Assembly (NCBI RefSeq): GCF_002215215.1
Contig: NZ_CP018632.1
Coordinates: 700,001 to 764,000, forward strand
DNA: 64,000 bases
Direction: 5' to 3'
From: Granulosicoccus antarcticus IMCC3135
GTDB lineage: Bacteria; Pseudomonadota; Gammaproteobacteria; Granulosicoccales; Granulosicoccaceae
Position numbers and translations under genes: made by a program. Below are positions 63,765 through 64,000 of the stretch, piece after piece (the first letter of the stretch is position 1; each line of letters starts with the position of its first letter). The notes under the pieces were generated by a model. That model made no database searches, had not been told where the DNA came from, and saw nothing but the letters and a program-made list of their open reading frames with translations.

Positions 63765-64000
63765 TCAGACTTCCCTTCTTGCAAAGAGGGGAAGTGATTT
63801 TGCCCGCTTGCCTGCCATCATGCCCAGTAGCATGGCAGGCAGGAAGACCAGGATGCCTGGAGAGCCCATGGCAAGAGAGGTCCAGGCAGGGCCTGGGCAA
63901 AAACCGCCAATACCCCAGCCCATGCCGAATATGGCGGCACCTGTGAGCAGTGGTGCGTCAATGCTGCGGTTGGTGGGTACGTCGAATCGGGAGTTGAATG
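63765..64000 (-). CDS. YeeE/YedE-family (DUF6691-like) protein, C-terminal part
   Basis: The minus-strand frame from the window edge to the TGA at 63767-63765 reads FDVPTNRSIDAPLLTGAAIF, then GMGWGIGGFCPGPAWTSLAM and a last helix ending in a basic tail. GxGWGIGGFCPGPA is the cysteine motif of the second half of split YedE-type transporters. The rest of the gene lies outside the window. Convergent with the plus-strand YeeE operon. Confidence 0.85.
   Translation of the reverse strand, partial: FNSRFDVPTNRSIDAPLLTGAAIFGMGWGIGGFCPGPAWTSLAMGSPGILVFLPAMLLGMMAGKRAKSLPLFARREV

Noticed and set aside
1-64000. CRISPR arrays, tRNA or rRNA genes, phage or toxin-antitoxin genes
   Set aside because: None were seen on reading both strands; no regularly spaced repeats or cloverleaf-type sequences stood out, though tRNA detection by eye is not exhaustive.

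Overview
The window looks like a chromosomal stretch of a heterotrophic, probably marine gammaproteobacterium. This rests on gene content: sulfatase, TRAP and sugar-ABC uptake operons, monomeric NADP-isocitrate dehydrogenase, BLUF and GGDEF/EAL signalling, a CreA-like protein and an MscS-type channel. A relative of Granulosicoccus would fit, but that is a guess without a search. No rRNA, tRNA, CRISPR array or phage genes were seen.

Layout. 1-5413 (+): sugar-type ABC importer (binding protein cut by the window edge, two permeases, UgpC/MalK-like ATPase) with a cysteine-type sulfatase inside the operon. 5598-9229 (-): TRAP importer (DctP, fused DctQM) translationally coupled to an Asp/Glu/hydantoin-racemase-family enzyme. 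9284-11137: nnrU-like gene split by a TnpB-only IS200/IS605-family element. 11321-13225 (-): large exported protein of unknown role. 13593-23068 (+): catabolic cluster with a fused HyuA-HyuB (5-oxoprolinase/hydantoinase) protein, a second TRAP importer, two GntR regulators and an enolase-superfamily enzyme. 23132-25795: MscS-type channel and a PhyH-type dioxygenase. 26070-32818 (+): GntR regulator, ribose-type ABC importer with two permeases, aldo/keto reductase. 34364-36099 (+): alpha/beta hydrolase and LacI regulator behind a palindromic operator. 36238-39440 (+): YbbA/YbbP-like ABC pair. 39544-43746 (-): 1400-residue SNF2-type ATPase. 43883-46017 (-): GGDEF/EAL and BLUF proteins with overlapping genes. 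46115-49219: gamma-glutamyltransferase, dodecin, CreA-like protein and a decayed gene. 49841-53220 (+): monomeric isocitrate dehydrogenase and an M23 peptidase. 53268-58241 (-): LuxR solo and three exported or lipoprotein genes. 58533-64000: PRC-barrel protein, Tat-exported beta-sandwich protein, a ferric-reductase-like membrane gene split by a second TnpB element, then a rhodanese/YeeE sulfur module.

The clearest structural result is the pair of TnpB elements. Removing each one at the junctions given here rejoins an intact host reading frame with no target duplication, as expected for single-strand transposition by this family. The nnrU copy follows TTGAT, and its TnpB is frameshifted at a G5 run, losing the second half of the zinc ribbon and the last RuvC aspartate; the second TnpB looks complete. 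No tnpA is present in the window.

The second notable result is a promoter design shared by the oxoprolinase gene and the FCD-type GntR gene. Each has a -35-like hexamer, a perfect palindrome over the spacer and -10, no Shine-Dalgarno sequence, and a predicted start site on the A of the ATG. This suggests repressor-controlled, possibly leaderless transcripts.
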